The position numbers and the translations under genes are program-made. Source: Sinorhizobium psoraleae (GTDB taxonomy: Bacteria; Pseudomonadota; Alphaproteobacteria; Rhizobiales; Rhizobiaceae). From it: 64,000 nt of DNA. Below, in pieces: positions 63,083 through 64,000 of the stretch. How positions within the stretch are numbered: position 1 is the stretch's first letter; each line of letters begins with the position of its first letter. The notes beneath the pieces were generated by a model. It made no database searches. It was not told the origin of the DNA and saw nothing but the letters and a program-made list of their open reading frames with translations. The stretch is taken from positions 186,001 through 250,000 of the forward strand of contig NZ_JABEKV010000003.1 in the NCBI RefSeq assembly GCF_013283645.1, given 5' to 3'.

Positions 63083-64000
63083 TCATTCCGTCCAGATAGC
63101 CACATCGACCGGCGCGAGCCGTCGGCCGCCGACATGGAACGTCGCCGTCTCTGCCGCCGGAACCTCTGCCGTCGCCTTGCCGAAATTGAAGGCAAAGAGA
63201 AGCCGTCCGCGGCGTGTTACCCGCAGATCGCCGAGCTCGGTCAGGCTTTCCACCCCGGCCCAGCCGAGCGCGTCGCCAATCACCTTCTGGAGGAAGTCGC
63301 CGCGCGCGACGGTCGCGAGGTAGCGCGCCTTTTCGTTGCCGACGAGCGCCGGTGCGCCGTTGCGGTATTCGCCATCGAAAGTGGCGAGCACCGTCTCGCC
63401 GGTTCTGATGCTTTCGCGCCAGACGCCGGCCTCAAAGATCTCGTTGCCGTAGAGAACGGTTTCCTTGTGGAAGTCCGGCAGCGACTCGACCCGGGCGACG
63501 CTGACATCGATCAGCGTCGAAAGCGGTCCCGGCGGCAGGCCTTCGGGAATGTGCATGTCCTCGGTCTTGCTTCCGCTGCGCGCGCCGAAAAGGACCTTGG
63601 CGCCCGACCTTGCCAACCGTTCGACAAAGGCTGCGTCGGCAATCGTCAGATCGGGCGCCAGCACCAACTGATAGCCGTCGACGTCGGAATGCGGGCCGAT
63701 GAAATCGATGTCGACGCCGAGCCGTGACACCGTCGCGTACCAATCGAGCGCCGTGGCTGCGGCGGAATAGCTGCGGCCCTGCGGCAGTGCGCGTGTCGCC
63801 CAGCGGGAGCTGTAGTCGAGCACGATCGCGACCTTCGCCTTGCCGCGCGTCTCGCCCTTCGGCAGCCGTTTCATCTCGTTGGCCACCTGCGCGACTTCCA
63901 GATAGCCCTGGTCCGCTTCGCTGTTCGGCAGCAGCAGGCCCGCATGGAACTGCTCCTGTGCAAAGGGCACTTGCCGCCAGCGAAAATAGGACACCATGTC
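63083..64000 (-). CDS. Beta-galactosidase, GH42 family, C-terminal part only
   Basis: About 305 C-terminal residues are visible and the frame runs off the window end. The end of the catalytic barrel, MVSYFRWRQVPFAQEQFHAG, is followed by the trimerisation domain (KVAIVLDYSSRWATRAL, WYATVSRLGVDIDFIGPHSD, GYQLVLAPDLTIADAAFVER) and a C-terminal beta domain (LFAFNFGKATAEVPAAETAT). GH42 enzymes hydrolyse terminal beta-galactosides, often from plant oligosaccharides. The catalytic Glu residues lie outside the window. Confidence 0.9.
   Translation of the reverse strand, partial: DMVSYFRWRQVPFAQEQFHAGLLLPNSEADQGYLEVAQVANEMKRLPKGETRGKAKVAIVLDYSSRWATRALPQGRSYSAAATALDWYATVSRLGVDIDFIGPHSDVDGYQLVLAPDLTIADAAFVERLARSGAKVLFGARSGSKTEDMHIPEGLPPGPLSTLIDVSVARVESLPDFHKETVLYGNEIFEAGVWRESIRTGETVLATFDGEYRNGAPALVGNEKARYLATVARGDFLQKVIGDALGWAGVESLTELGDLRVTRRGRLLFAFNFGKATAEVPAAETATFHVGGRRLAPVDVAIWTE

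Overview
The window looks like a replicon of a rhizobium of the Sinorhizobium/Ensifer group. The base composition is GC-rich. Several RIME1-type intergenic mosaic elements, a repeat class described from Sinorhizobium, lie between genes. There is also an alpha-r14/NfeR1-like small RNA, a rhizopine-type mocDEF module and a rhizobial arrangement of protocatechuate (pca) genes. No tRNA, rRNA, CRISPR array, integrase or transposase was seen.

Layout. 1-1945: the end of the pcaDCH... operon on the minus strand, with its PcaQ-type operator. 1965-36994: a 35-kb block that appears to be inserted inside the start of pcaQ. It carries decayed azlC/azlD/lrp genes, an RND efflux pump with two TetR regulators, a FabF-like synthase and an SDR, a gluconate dehydrogenase beside a gntK remnant, a protein-isoaspartate methyltransferase, and oxyR-katG. 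It then has an 11-gene minus-strand operon (31809 to 18415) with a Liv-type ABC importer and a set of dehydrogenases and a ThDP enzyme. It ends with a 2-hydroxyglutarate-type lhgO/aldehyde dehydrogenase pair and GntR regulators. 36975-40580: the displaced pcaQ, a GNAT protein, ggt and a sulfite-oxidase-like protein. 41680-46695: a small polysaccharide cluster (two glycosyltransferases, a flippase, a pyruvyltransferase-like protein). 46898-52820: a LacI regulator and mocD-mocE-mocB-mocF-TIM barrel, ending in an adhC stub. 52876-56679: pcaR divergent from pcaIJF. 56720-59184: acylphosphatase, the small RNA, an ECF sigma factor, a DUF4142 protein and a cupredoxin. 59236-62884: a polar amino-acid ABC importer with its GntR regulator. 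63083-end: the C-terminal part of a GH42 beta-galactosidase.

The unifying theme is catabolism. pcaHG..BDC and pcaIJF together would take protocatechuate to succinyl-CoA and acetyl-CoA, with PcaQ and PcaR as local regulators. The most striking observation is that the first six codons of pcaQ (1945-1962) are still next to pcaD, while the rest of the gene resumes at 36989 after 35,030 bp. The two junctions share the six bases CATCAA, and joining them restores the expected PcaQ N-terminus. Several genes inside the block are broken, while the 13-kb importer/dehydrogenase operon in the same block is intact and has a divergent GntR gene. All function assignments come from reading the sequence and from remembered family features; no database search was run.
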